This document shows, one piece after another, positions 19,701-26,200 of a stretch of 36,433 bases of DNA. Both the position numbers and the translations under genes were made by a program. The stretch spans positions 1 to 36,433 of the forward strand of contig VGMT01000022.1 of the NCBI GenBank assembly GCA_016866335.1. The letters are read 5' to 3'. The notes under the pieces are model-generated. The model was not told the DNA's origin. It ran no database searches and worked only from the letters and a program-made list of their open reading frames with translations. Every line of letters begins with the position of its first letter. The stretch's first letter is position 1. The DNA comes from Bacteroidota bacterium (GTDB lineage Bacteria; Bacteroidota; Bacteroidia; CAIKAF01).

Positions 19701-20113
19701 GGTGCAATTTGACCGTTTCGGACGGCAGAACCATCGAGCTGCTTCGGGAGGACCTGGAAATTCGTTCTCAAGATGTGCCCGGATGGCAGGTGGCCACCAA
19801 TGGGCCTTTGACGGTTGCCTTAGATTTGCAGCTGAGCCCTGAGCTGTTGGCCGAGGGCACCGCCCGCGATTTGGTGAACCGCATTCAAAACCTGCGCAAA
19901 GATTCTGGATTGGATGTGGGCGACCGAATTCGCCTAGCAATTTATGGTTCTGAACACGTGCAACATGCGGTTCAGGCTAATAATCACTATATTTGCACCG
20001 AAGTTTTGGCTTTGACGTTGACAACAGGCCCCGAAAACGAGGCCGTTTCAGCTACCGAAGTAGAACTGGAAGGGGATTTGCGTGCATTTATTTATTTGGA
20101 AAAAACTGTTTAA
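16787..20113 (+). CDS. ileS: Isoleucyl-tRNA synthetase, IleRS2-like with GIHH signature
   Basis: Charges tRNA-Ile and edits mischarged valine. The 1108-aa protein is about 170 residues longer than E. coli IleS and of the eukaryote-like (IleRS2) kind. [18 protein letters not shown] places GIHH (55-58) where HIGH normally stands, so the first His and the Gly are exchanged. [10 protein letters not shown] follows. The CP1 editing domain has [19 protein letters not shown] is at 657-661. The C-terminal anticodon-binding region includes [11 protein letters not shown], and a long tail contains [23 protein letters not shown]. It is the first gene of an operon with a dksA-like gene (9-bp gap) and lspA. 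Confidence 0.96.
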   Translation: MGVRFKEHSGLHLPKVQAEIQESWAQEQTFQKSLNKTRGDFTFFEGPPSANGMPGIHHVMARAIKDAVCRYKTMQGFRVLRKAGWDTHGLPVELQVEKELNLTKEDIGKTISIEDYNAACRKAVMRFTGEWQKLTDAMGYWVDMQDPYITYDPKYMESVWWILQQFYKKGLLYKGYTIQPYSPAAGTGLSSHELNQPGAYRNVKDTTLVAQFKLMPGQSIDGMETGESDFCLAWTTTPWTLPSNTALAVGPNIQYVLVETQNPYTREAIRVWLAEERLANYFAAEMENQEPAVDQKKPAWKRIGQAKGSALAGLRYEPLFNYARPEQGDAYRVIPGDFVTTADGTGMVHIAPSFGSDDFKVAAQHGIGSLTLVDEQGRFTPEVTDFAGEYVKESYVPTDLKKDGYESVDVRIAVLLKQRNRAFKIEKYEHSYPHCWRTDKPILYFPLDSWFVRTTALKSRLLDLNKSIRWKPESTGTGRFGNWLENLIDWNLSRSRFWGIPLPIWRSDDGSEEICIGSVEELSQEIERSMQAGWMTENPYALHNGKVDYSKIDLHRPVVDQIVLVSPSGKPMRRESDLIDVWFDSGSMPFAQWHYPFENKEKIDSGQAFPADFIAEGVDQTRGWFFTLHVIAAGIMDSVAYKTVISNGLVQDKNGMKMSKRLGNAVDPFQAIEQHGADALRWYMLTNASPWDDLKFNPASLDEGARRFFSTLHNTYSFLALYSNVDGLSPRLPHLPEQPSEFDRWMLSRLGSLHRDVTAAYEDFDLTQAGRLLQAFTDTDLSNWYVRLSRRRFWKEADDQDKQSAFYTLHYTLCYVSLMMAPVAPFYSDRLYRDLTGSSSSVHLANWPQELSRFLNPDLEYAMELAQTTCSLILSIRKSEKIRVRQPLQRVLIPVLDQRQSAALDRVSDIIKAEVNVKSLELHSQPGDWMVLKAKADFKKLGPRFGKDMKEVALAVENLSQADIQKLNSSGRCNLTVSDGRTIELLREDLEIRSQDVPGWQVATNGPLTVALDLQLSPELLAEGTARDLVNRIQNLRKDSGLDVGDRIRLAIYGSEHVQHAVQANNHYICTEVLALTLTTGPENEAVSATEVELEGDLRAFIYLEKTV

Positions 20114-20122
20114 ATCAACCCT

Positions 20123-20512
20123 ATGTCTGAGTTGAAAGTTCGTTATTCCGACGAAGAACTGGAAGAGTTCCGCGTCTTGATTGAAAACAAATTAGAGCGT
20201 TCTCGTAAGGAATTAAGCTTGCTAAAAGAAGCCTTTGCCCACCGCGATGGAAACACCACCGACGACACCTCGCCCACCTTTAAACTGATGGAAGACGGAG
20301 CTGAAGTGTCTAGCAAAGAAGAAATTGGCCAGTTGGCGGCTCGGCAGCAAAAGTTTATCGCCAATCTTGAAAATGCCTTAATTCGGATTCAGAACAAATC
20401 CTACGGAATTTGCCGGTCCACAGGTCAGTTGATACCCAAAGAGCGCCTTCGCGCCGTACCGCATGCTACGCTGAGCATCGAGGCTAAAAACGCGCCCAAC
20501 CGCCGCGACTAA
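20123..20512 (+). CDS. TraR/DksA-family protein lacking the zinc cysteines
   Basis: A likely RNA polymerase secondary-channel factor by family. The 129-aa product has an N-terminal coiled-coil (SDEELEEFRVLIENKLERSRKELSLLKEAF) with an acidic tip region (TTDDTSP), followed by the C4-finger position YGICRSTGQLIPKERLRAVPHATLSIEAK. Canonical DksA has four cysteines there (CxxC-x17-CxxC); only the first remains, so zinc binding is unlikely. Many Bacteroidota homologues look the same, so this is a lineage feature. It sits between ileS and lspA with gaps of 9 and 3 bp, clearly one operon. Its target genes are unknown. Confidence 0.88.
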   Translation: MSELKVRYSDEELEEFRVLIENKLERSRKELSLLKEAFAHRDGNTTDDTSPTFKLMEDGAEVSSKEEIGQLAARQQKFIANLENALIRIQNKSYGICRSTGQLIPKERLRAVPHATLSIEAKNAPNRRD

Positions 20513-20515
20513 GCC

Positions 20516-21106
20516 ATGAAAAAGACGCTGGGATTGATTGTGGGATTGATTTTGTTTGACCAGCTCATTAAGATATGGGTCAAAACAACTATGCTGATTG
20601 GCGAAGGATTTCCTTTGCTGGGAAACCTGCTCGAAATTTATTTCATCGAAAACAATGGCATGGCCTGGGGAATGGAATTCGGCGGTGAAGCCGGTAAAAT
20701 AGCCCTAACGCTGTTTCGCCTTCTAGCGGTCGGAGGAATCTTCTACCTGCTGTACGATATGCTGAAAAAAGGCCCCATGAATTTAATGTCGGTCGGCTTA
20801 GCCATGGTCTTTGCGGGGGCCGTTGGCAACATCATTGACTCAGTTTTGTATGGTCAGCTGTTCAGCGAAAGCAGCCGCTTTTTTGTAGCAACCGCTTTCC
20901 CAGAAATGGGTTATGCGCCCTGGCTGCAAGGAAAGGTAGTAGATATGTTTTTGTTCAATGTGCGTTGGCCAGAATCCATGGGCGGGCAGCTCATTTTTCC
21001 ACCCATTTGGAACTTCGCCGACGCCTGCATTTCTGTAGGAGTCGGATGCATGTTGGTGTTTTCGTTCTTCAAGAAAAAGGAATCTAGGGCTGTCGGTAAG
21101 GCTTAA
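20516..21106 (+). CDS. lspA: Lipoprotein signal peptidase (signal peptidase II)
   Basis: Inner-membrane aspartic protease that cleaves prolipoprotein signal peptides. At 196 aa it is longer than E. coli LspA (164 aa) because of an insertion between helix 3 and the first catalytic motif (LFSESSRFFVATAFPEMGY, about 115-133), known in Bacteroidota. The conserved stretch FDQLIKIWVK opens helix 1, ENNGMAWG follows, and GNIIDS is at 104-109. The catalytic aspartates are D143 (GKVVDM) and D169 (NFADA). It is the last gene of the ileS operon and starts 3 bp after the previous stop. Confidence 0.96.
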   Translation: MKKTLGLIVGLILFDQLIKIWVKTTMLIGEGFPLLGNLLEIYFIENNGMAWGMEFGGEAGKIALTLFRLLAVGGIFYLLYDMLKKGPMNLMSVGLAMVFAGAVGNIIDSVLYGQLFSESSRFFVATAFPEMGYAPWLQGKVVDMFLFNVRWPESMGGQLIFPPIWNFADACISVGVGCMLVFSFFKKKESRAVGKA

Positions 21107-21132
21107 CGACGTTTTGGTTGTTTTTTAGCTAA

Positions 21133-21276
21133 GATTGCAGGAATGGTATGTTTTTCAGGCTACTAACACAGCCACAATCATTCGTGCATTCGTGGCTAAA
21201 AACCTAGACGCAAATAACGTAAGCCCGGCATGCGCCGCAACAGCCATAGCCACAACCATTCGTGCATTCGTGGCTA
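21133..21276 (+). repeat. Short repeat cluster, one and a half units with head-to-head start
   Basis: It starts with a decayed minus-oriented core (TAGCTAAGATTGCAGGAATGG), then two plus-oriented cores ending near 21200 and 21276, separated by a shortened type II body (AAAAACCTAGACGCAAATAACG). The first 75 bp resemble the array junction at 9755-9827. It fills the gap between lspA and the GxxExxY gene. Confidence 0.85.
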
Positions 21277-21687
21277 ACTACAAAACAATGCGCTTGTAAT
21301 TCATTTTCAATTCTCCAAAGTTCACAATTAACGCCAACCGATTACCTGAAACCTTTAGGTAATTTATAGCCTGAGCTACAAACTCATCTGGTATTGTTTG
21401 AACAGCCTTTACTTCTAAAATTATTTTATCCATCACCACAAAATCAGCATAAAACCTATGGGGCAATATTATCCCCTTGTAATTTACCTCGTATTGCTTT
21501 TCTCGTTCATAGCTTATGTTGGCCTTTTTAAGTTCATATTCAATCGCATCTTTATAAACAATTTCAGGAAAACCCGCCCCCAGGTTATTGTGAACTTCAA
21601 TGCAAATTCCAATAAGCTTAAAACACTCCTCTGTGTAAATTATATCTTTCATTGGCGCCCTTAATTTAGCCACAAATGCAGGAATGG
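21256..21687 (-). mobile_element. Candidate 432-bp cassette: GxxExxY gene between inverted core repeats
   Basis: The left end (21256-21276) contains ATTCGTGCATTCGTGGCTA. The right end (21667-21687), reverse complemented, contains ATTCCTGCATTTGTGGCTA; the 21-bp ends match at 19 positions. Inside is only the GxxExxY gene, whose stop is 1 bp from the left end and whose start is 14 bp from the right end. No target-site duplication was seen. Mobility is inferred from the structure only. Confidence 0.5.
21278..21652 (-). CDS. GxxExxY family protein (PD-(D/E)XK nuclease-like)
   Basis: A 124-aa product with the family-naming motif GFPEIVY (28-34). Further on are YADFVV (D70), ILEVKAV (E80, K82) and a downstream Q94 in FVAQAINYL, a D...ExK...Q pattern matching the PD-(D/E)XK nuclease core. 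The biochemical role of the family is not established. I chose the ATG at 21652 (MKDIIYTEECF); seven extra residues in the longer frame come from repeat sequence. The gene is tightly enclosed by inverted copies of the 19-bp core found in the large arrays. This suggests that gene and repeat belong together. Confidence 0.85.
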   Translation of the reverse strand: MKDIIYTEECFKLIGICIEVHNNLGAGFPEIVYKDAIEYELKKANISYEREKQYEVNYKGIILPHRFYADFVVMDKIILEVKAVQTIPDEFVAQAINYLKVSGNRLALIVNFGELKMNYKRIVL

Positions 21688-21708
21688 TATTTCCTGCTGG
21701 CTAATTGC

Positions 21709-22680
21709 TTATAATTTTAACCAGGAATTCAGGAATGATTTTGCCTTGCCGGCTTTTAACCCCAGCAAAATAGAATACCCAAGACCAAAGCGCTGCACTT
21801 GCGTGTACCGAACAGGTACAGCATTAAAGGCGCGGTTCCGCGCCTCTATGCCCTCCAACATACTACCCTCAAAATCAAAAATTAACCCCATCGACAGGGC
21901 TTTCTTTATGCAGGCATCGTACAGCAAATACTCCGAATTCTGCCTCCGCCCCTCTTCGGTAGAACTCCCCAATATCAAATAGCAGGCCTGCGAATCACAT
22001 ACGCAGGCGGCCGCCGATACCACTCGGCCCTCTTTGTCTTTGGCCTGCAATAAAAATCCCGCCCCCCTCGCTCGAATCGCTTCTACCACCCGTTGTATTG
22101 CCTCATTGGAATAAGGACTCTGAACCTTTTTACGCTCAAACGGCGCCTGCACAATCTGCAGCAAGGCTTCGGTTGATTCTAAATCTTCTATGCGAAGTCC
22201 AAGTTCTTCGGCTTTTCGAATGTTTTTCCTGGCCTGAGCCGAGGGTACATGGTTTTCGGTCGGATAAATTCGAAAGGTGTAGCGCGTCTGTAAGGCATAC
22301 CCATGCCAATAAAAAGGCAGAACATAGTCGGTTTCAGGACTCAGCCTCAACACATGGGCATGGCAGCTGGGCAACCCGCTCAGCAAGGCCTCGATGCCCT
22401 TTTTTTGCATGGAAAGCTGCTGGTGCATATCTGAGGGCTGCCAGTTAACAATCATCAAAGGGAAAAAGGGACTGAGCGGCGGCATTTCAAAGCGGGTCAA
22501 GCCCCATTTTTTTACCTTTCGGTAAGGCAATGCTGCATGTATTTGGTCGTTGGTATTCCACAACTGTACCTCCCAGCCGTTTTCTCCGCAAACGGCATCG
22601 AGCCACCAAGGCTGAGCAAACACCGACAAATCGGTCTGTTCGGCGCAAAAGGTTCTGTACCTATCTTGAGACTTAGACAT
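21709..22680 (-). CDS. FemAB/GNAT-like acyltransferase (BioF2-type), function unknown
   Basis: The 323-aa cytoplasmic protein has two GNAT-like halves, as in FemAB-related proteins. The N-terminal part has FAQPWWLDAVCGENGWEV and ALPYRKVKKWGLTRFEMPPLSPF. The C-terminal part has RKNIRKAEELGLRI, GRVVSAAACVCDSQACYLILGSS, a YLLYDACIKKALSMGLIFDFEGSM helix-strand pair and KAGKAKSFL. The substrate is unknown; peptidoglycan, polysaccharide or an amine are all possible. The last nine codons overlap a sequence 16/20 identical to the TAGCCACGAATGCACGAATG core. Folded element C lies 98 bp upstream. Confidence 0.7.
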   Translation of the reverse strand: MSKSQDRYRTFCAEQTDLSVFAQPWWLDAVCGENGWEVQLWNTNDQIHAALPYRKVKKWGLTRFEMPPLSPFFPLMIVNWQPSDMHQQLSMQKKGIEALLSGLPSCHAHVLRLSPETDYVLPFYWHGYALQTRYTFRIYPTENHVPSAQARKNIRKAEELGLRIEDLESTEALLQIVQAPFERKKVQSPYSNEAIQRVVEAIRARGAGFLLQAKDKEGRVVSAAACVCDSQACYLILGSSTEEGRRQNSEYLLYDACIKKALSMGLIFDFEGSMLEGIEARNRAFNAVPVRYTQVQRFGLGYSILLGLKAGKAKSFLNSWLKL

Positions 22681-22778
22681 CTGGCTGGGGCATTAAATGG
22701 AACTGCCCACAGACGAAGGTAAACAATTGCCCCTTTTTCGAGCCGGCCAAATGGCATTGTCGTGGATTTTCGTTCAAA

Positions 22779-22921
22779 GCGGCAGGGATTGACGAGGCTA
22801 CCCCGCAAGGGTGCCGAAGCCTGGCCCTCTAGGTGCGGAGGCGACTTCAGGAGCCCCCGCAAACCAGCTGGGCCAGACTTTCGGCAACCGCGGAGTAGCC
22901 CGGAAAGCCCGGCAGCCGCCC
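22779..22921 (-). repeat. 143-bp folded interspersed element, copy C
   Basis: Minus strand, from GGGCGGCTGCCGGGCTTTCC to GTCAATCCCTGCCGC. Stem 2 is GGCTAC-TCCGC/GCGGG-GTAGCC, differing from copy A (GGTTGT/GCAACC) by paired changes. It lies in the gap between the divergent FemAB-like and purL genes. Confidence 0.92.
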
Positions 22922-22989
22922 AAAAAAACAATAAAAAACAAGGTGCAATCAAGCTTTTTTTTTACATCATTTTTGCTCTGCCCTTTCAA

Positions 22990-23019
22990 TTGTGCAGTGT
23001 AAGAAATCGGCTACCTTTG
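22990..23019 (+). promoter_or_regulatory. purL promoter
   Basis: TTG (22990-22992), 19-bp spacer, TACCTTTG (23012-23019), a full match to the Bacteroidota consensus, 14 bp before the ATG at 23034. It shows that the alternative GTG start at 22992 is inside the promoter and not used. Confidence 0.8.
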
Positions 23020-23033
23020 TCCAAAGTTTTTGT

Positions 23034-25280
23034 ATGCCTCAATCTGTTCCTTCCGACGGAGCTCCCATGCCCACTGCTGAAACCGCTGTAAAATTGGGCC
23101 TTTTGCCCAGCGAGTTCGACCTTATTGTTCAAGGTTTGGGGCGGCAACCCAATTTTACCGAGCTCTGCGCTTTTTCAGGAATGTGGAGCGAACATTGTTC
23201 CTACAAGAATTCAATTCGTTGGCTGAAAACCCTGCCACGAGAAGGAAAGGGCTTGCTTGCCGAACCTGGAAAGGAAAATGCGGGCCTGGTTGATATTGGA
23301 AATGGACTTGCCTGTGCCTTTAAAATTGAAAGCCACAACCACCCCAGTGCGATTGAACCGTATCAGGGTGCCGCGACCGGTGTGGGTGGCATTAACCGCG
23401 ATATTTTTACCATGGGCGCCAGGCCCATTGCTCAATTGAATGCCCTGTTTTTTGGCGATCCTGCCGAGTCCCGAACCCAATGGCTGGCGAAAGGTGTGGT
23501 GAAGGGCATTGGCGATTACGGCAATGCCTTCGGCGTACCTACCGTGGCAGGTCAAACCTTTTTTCACCCCTCTTTTCACCAAAATCCGCTGGTAAACGCC
23601 ATGTCGGCCGGCATTGTGGCCCACAATAAAGTGATGAGCGCCATTGCTTACGGATCCGGAAATCCCGTATTTATTGTGGGTTCGGCCACCGGTAAAGACG
23701 GCATCCACGGTGCCTCTTTTGCCTCGGCCGAAATGTCGGGCGAAAGCTCAAAACAACTCCCTTCGGTTCAGGTTGGCGACCCTTTTCAAGAAAAACTGCT
23801 GCTGGAAGCCACCTTGGAATTGATTGAGGCAGGTCATGCTATTGGTATTCAAGACATGGGCGCCGCCGGCATTATTTGCAGTACAGCCGAAATGTCAGAA
23901 AAGGGCAGCAGCGGCATGCGCATTCATTTGGACAAAGTCCCAACACGGGGGGGCAACATGCAGCCCTACGAACTGCTGCTGTCTGAATCGCAAGAACGCA
24001 TGCTGGTGGTGGGCAAATTGGGGCATGAAGCCCAGATTCAACGCATTTTTGAAAAATGGGACCTGAACTGCGCCCAAATCGGTGAGGTGATTCCCGAAGA
24101 CCGGCTTGATTTTTATTTTGGCGCCGATGTGGTGGCTCAACTGCCTGCCTCGATGTTGGTGCTGGGCGGCGGAGCCCCTGTGTACGAGCGCGAAATGGCT
24201 CAACCCGCTTATGTTAAAGAAATAAACGAGTTGAATCCGGCCAAACTCCCCATTCCCAAAAACCTAAAAGACCTGGCCGATTGCCTGAGCCGTTCGCCCA
24301 ATTTAAGGCCAAAGCATTGGATTACCCAGCAGTACGATTCCATGATTGGTACTGCGAATTTGACCACACGGAAACCCTCCGATGCTGCCATTGTTTGGGT
24401 AAAAGAAACCGACTCGGCCCTGGCCTTGACCGTTGATGTGAATCCCCTGTACGTGGAAGCCAATCCCGAAAAGGGCGCCATGATGGCCGTGGCCGAAGCC
24501 GCCAGAAACATCGTTTGCTCGGGCGCTCGGCCCATTGCCATTACCAACTGCCTGAATTTTGGAAACCCTTACAATCCCGAGGCCTATTGGCAATTTGTGG
24601 GCGCCATTAAGGGAATGGGCAAGGCCTGCAAAGCACTTGGAACTCCGGTTACCGGAGGCAATGTGAGTTTTTACAACCAATACCGCGAAGGGGAACAGGT
24701 TTTTCCGGTAGCCCCTAGCCCCTCGATCGGTATGCTGGGTTTGCTTGACAACCTTGAAAACCACACCAGCCTCGCTTTTCCCTTGACCCAAGCCAAATTG
24801 CTGTTGGTGGGAATGGTAACTTCCGATTTTTCCTGTTCAGAATACCTGCGCGAATGGCATAAAATTCCCCGTTCGCCGGCGCCCTATTTTAACCTGGATC
24901 AAGAGGTTCAATTGCACAAGGGCATTGCCGCATTGATTGAGCAAGGCTTGGTTCTGTCGGCCCACGACGTGTCGGAAGGCGGCCTGTATCAATGCCTGAA
25001 AGAATCGGCCTTGGCTGGCAAAACAGGCTTTGAAGTGTATTCCGACGACGACATTCGGACCGATGCATTTTGGTTTGGTGAAGGCCAGGGTAGGGTGGTG
25101 GTTTCCATTTTGGAAGAAAACGAAGATGCGGTGGTAGATCTGTTGGCCGAATTGGAGGTCCCTGCCCTTTATTTGGGCGAAACCGGTGGAGAACAGCTTT
25201 CTTTTGACGGGGAAATCTGGCATAGCCTTGAAGATTTGATGCAGTGGGATGCCAGCCATTTGAATCCGTGGTTGGGCTGA
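23034..25280 (+). CDS. purL: Phosphoribosylformylglycinamidine synthase subunit PurL (short type)
   Basis: Fourth step of purine synthesis: FGAR + ATP + ammonia to FGAM. The 748-aa product is the short Bacillus/archaeal-type PurL, which lacks the glutaminase domain of the roughly 1300-aa E. coli enzyme; it should need separate PurS and PurQ, neither in this window. Motifs include FSGMWSEHCSYKNS (catalytic His 54), ESHNHPSAIEPYQGAATGVGG (99-119), GIQDMGAAGIICSTAEMSEK and a second AIRS-like half with TGGNVSFYNQ and SAHDVSEGGLYQCLKES. The start is fixed by the promoter 14 bp upstream. It is followed after 14 bp by folded element D. Confidence 0.96.
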   Translation: MPQSVPSDGAPMPTAETAVKLGLLPSEFDLIVQGLGRQPNFTELCAFSGMWSEHCSYKNSIRWLKTLPREGKGLLAEPGKENAGLVDIGNGLACAFKIESHNHPSAIEPYQGAATGVGGINRDIFTMGARPIAQLNALFFGDPAESRTQWLAKGVVKGIGDYGNAFGVPTVAGQTFFHPSFHQNPLVNAMSAGIVAHNKVMSAIAYGSGNPVFIVGSATGKDGIHGASFASAEMSGESSKQLPSVQVGDPFQEKLLLEATLELIEAGHAIGIQDMGAAGIICSTAEMSEKGSSGMRIHLDKVPTRGGNMQPYELLLSESQERMLVVGKLGHEAQIQRIFEKWDLNCAQIGEVIPEDRLDFYFGADVVAQLPASMLVLGGGAPVYEREMAQPAYVKEINELNPAKLPIPKNLKDLADCLSRSPNLRPKHWITQQYDSMIGTANLTTRKPSDAAIVWVKETDSALALTVDVNPLYVEANPEKGAMMAVAEAARNIVCSGARPIAITNCLNFGNPYNPEAYWQFVGAIKGMGKACKALGTPVTGGNVSFYNQYREGEQVFPVAPSPSIGMLGLLDNLENHTSLAFPLTQAKLLLVGMVTSDFSCSEYLREWHKIPRSPAPYFNLDQEVQLHKGIAALIEQGLVLSAHDVSEGGLYQCLKESALAGKTGFEVYSDDDIRTDAFWFGEGQGRVVVSILEENEDAVVDLLAELEVPALYLGETGGEQLSFDGEIWHSLEDLMQWDASHLNPWLG

Positions 25281-25294
25281 GTTTCGTGGCATTT

Positions 25295-25437
25295 GGGCGG
25301 CAGCCGGGCTTTCCGCACTACTCCGCAGTTGCCGAAAGGCTGGCCCAGCTGCTTTGCGGGGGCTCCTCACGTCGCCTCCGCAGCTAGCGGGCCAGGCTTC
25401 GGCACCTTTGCGGCTAGTTTGCGTCAATCCCTGCCGC
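25295..25437 (+). repeat. 143-bp folded interspersed element, copy D
   Basis: Plus strand, from GGGCGGCAGCCGGGCTTTCC to GCGTCAATCCCTGCCGC, beginning 14 bp after the purL stop on the same strand. The apical stem is GCGGGGGC/GCCTCCGC; stem 3 is TTGCCGAA/TTCGGCA. Confidence 0.92.
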
Positions 25438-25512
25438 ATCACTTGGCCGTTTATGTCGGGTTAAACCAAAATCCCCGCCCTTTCTAAAGGTTATTGTACT
25501 TCGAGCGGCCCA

Positions 25513-25556
25513 GCCCTGACAGGGCGAAATACCCTAGCACAGGGTGCAGCCCTGTG
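25513..25556. repeat. Paired GC-rich hairpins
   Basis: GCCCTG-A-CAGGGC (25513-25525) is followed by CACAGGG/CCCTGTG (25538-25544 / 25550-25556, loop TGCAG). The two can also partly pair with each other. There is no T-run. The function is unknown; the sequence runs directly into the microsatellite. Confidence 0.6.
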
Positions 25557-25592
25557 CATTCATTCATTCATTCATTCATTCATTCATTCATT
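25557..25592 (+). repeat. (CATT)9 tetranucleotide microsatellite
   Basis: Nine CATT copies merge into the first GTTCGTGGCTA core of the adjoining array, so they may have expanded from the CATTCGTGCATTCGTGG core. Intergenic, so no reading-frame switching is implied. Confidence 0.95.
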
Positions 25593-26150
25593 CGTTCGTG
25601 GCTACCCTTTTTAACGCCTTTCTAATAACCACCAATTATGAATACCCCGCCAATCTAGCCAACACAACAAACCATTCCTGCATTCGTGGCTCCCCTTTTT
25701 AACGCCTTTCTAATAACCACCCATTATGAATACCCCGCTAATTTAGCCAACACAACAAACCATTCGTGCATTCGTGGCTACCCTTTTTAACGCCTTTCTA
25801 ATAACCCCCCATTATGAATACCCCGCCAATCTAGCCAACACAACAAACCATTCGTGCATTCGTGGCTACCCTTATTACGCCTTTCTAATAACCACCGATT
25901 ATAAATACCCCGCCAATTTAGCCAACACAACAAACCATTCGTGCATTCGTGGCTACCCTTATAACGCCTTTCTAATAACCACCAATTATGAATACCCCGC
26001 CAATCTAGCCAACACAACAAACCATTCGTGCATTCGTGGCTACCTTTTTAACGCCTTTCTAATAACCACCCATTATGAATACCCCGCCAATCTAGCCAAC
26101 ACAACATACCATTCGTGCATTCGTGGCTACCCTTTTTAACGCCTTTCTAA
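25586..26150 (+). repeat. Tandem array of six 87/88-bp units (body type I)
   Basis: GCT(A) core ends start at 25601, 25689, 25777, 25865, 25952, 26039 and 26126 (spacing 88, 88, 88, 87, 87, 87). The body is CCCTTTTTAACGCCTTTCTAATAACCACC...CCGCCAATCTAGCCAACACAACAAAC. It is the inverse orientation of the array at 9.23-9.78 kb. The last partial unit runs into the T-tract of the next terminator. It sits between convergent purL and the PKD gene. Confidence 0.95.
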
Positions 26151-26180
26151 AAAAAACGCCGGACAACTTGCCCGGCGTTT
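26149..26180 (-). terminator. Intrinsic terminator of the PKD-repeat gene
   Basis: Minus strand: 9-bp stem AAACGCCGG/CCGGCGTTT (26172-26180 pairs with 26154-26162), 9-nt loop, then a run of eight T (26156 down to 26149). It begins 20 bp after the stop codon. Confidence 0.9.
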
Positions 26181-26200
26181 CTCTTTTCATGAAACATGCC

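Noticed and set aside
20512-20516. The odd cysteine-poor finger of the DksA-like protein as a sequencing error
   Set aside because: The frame is intact, the surrounding residues are those of Bacteroidota homologues, and several cysteines would have to be lost independently.
22992-23033. GTG start of purL 14 codons upstream
   Set aside because: It lies inside a perfect TTG-N19-TACCTTTG promoter, so it would be upstream of the transcript start.
25774-26139. Open frames made of 29-residue repeats (also at 9039-9500 and 9764-10167)
   Set aside because: 87 bp equals 29 codons, so a frame can stay open by chance. Other units are 86 or 88 bp and shift frame, several stretches are open on both strands, and no start signals or secretion signals fit.
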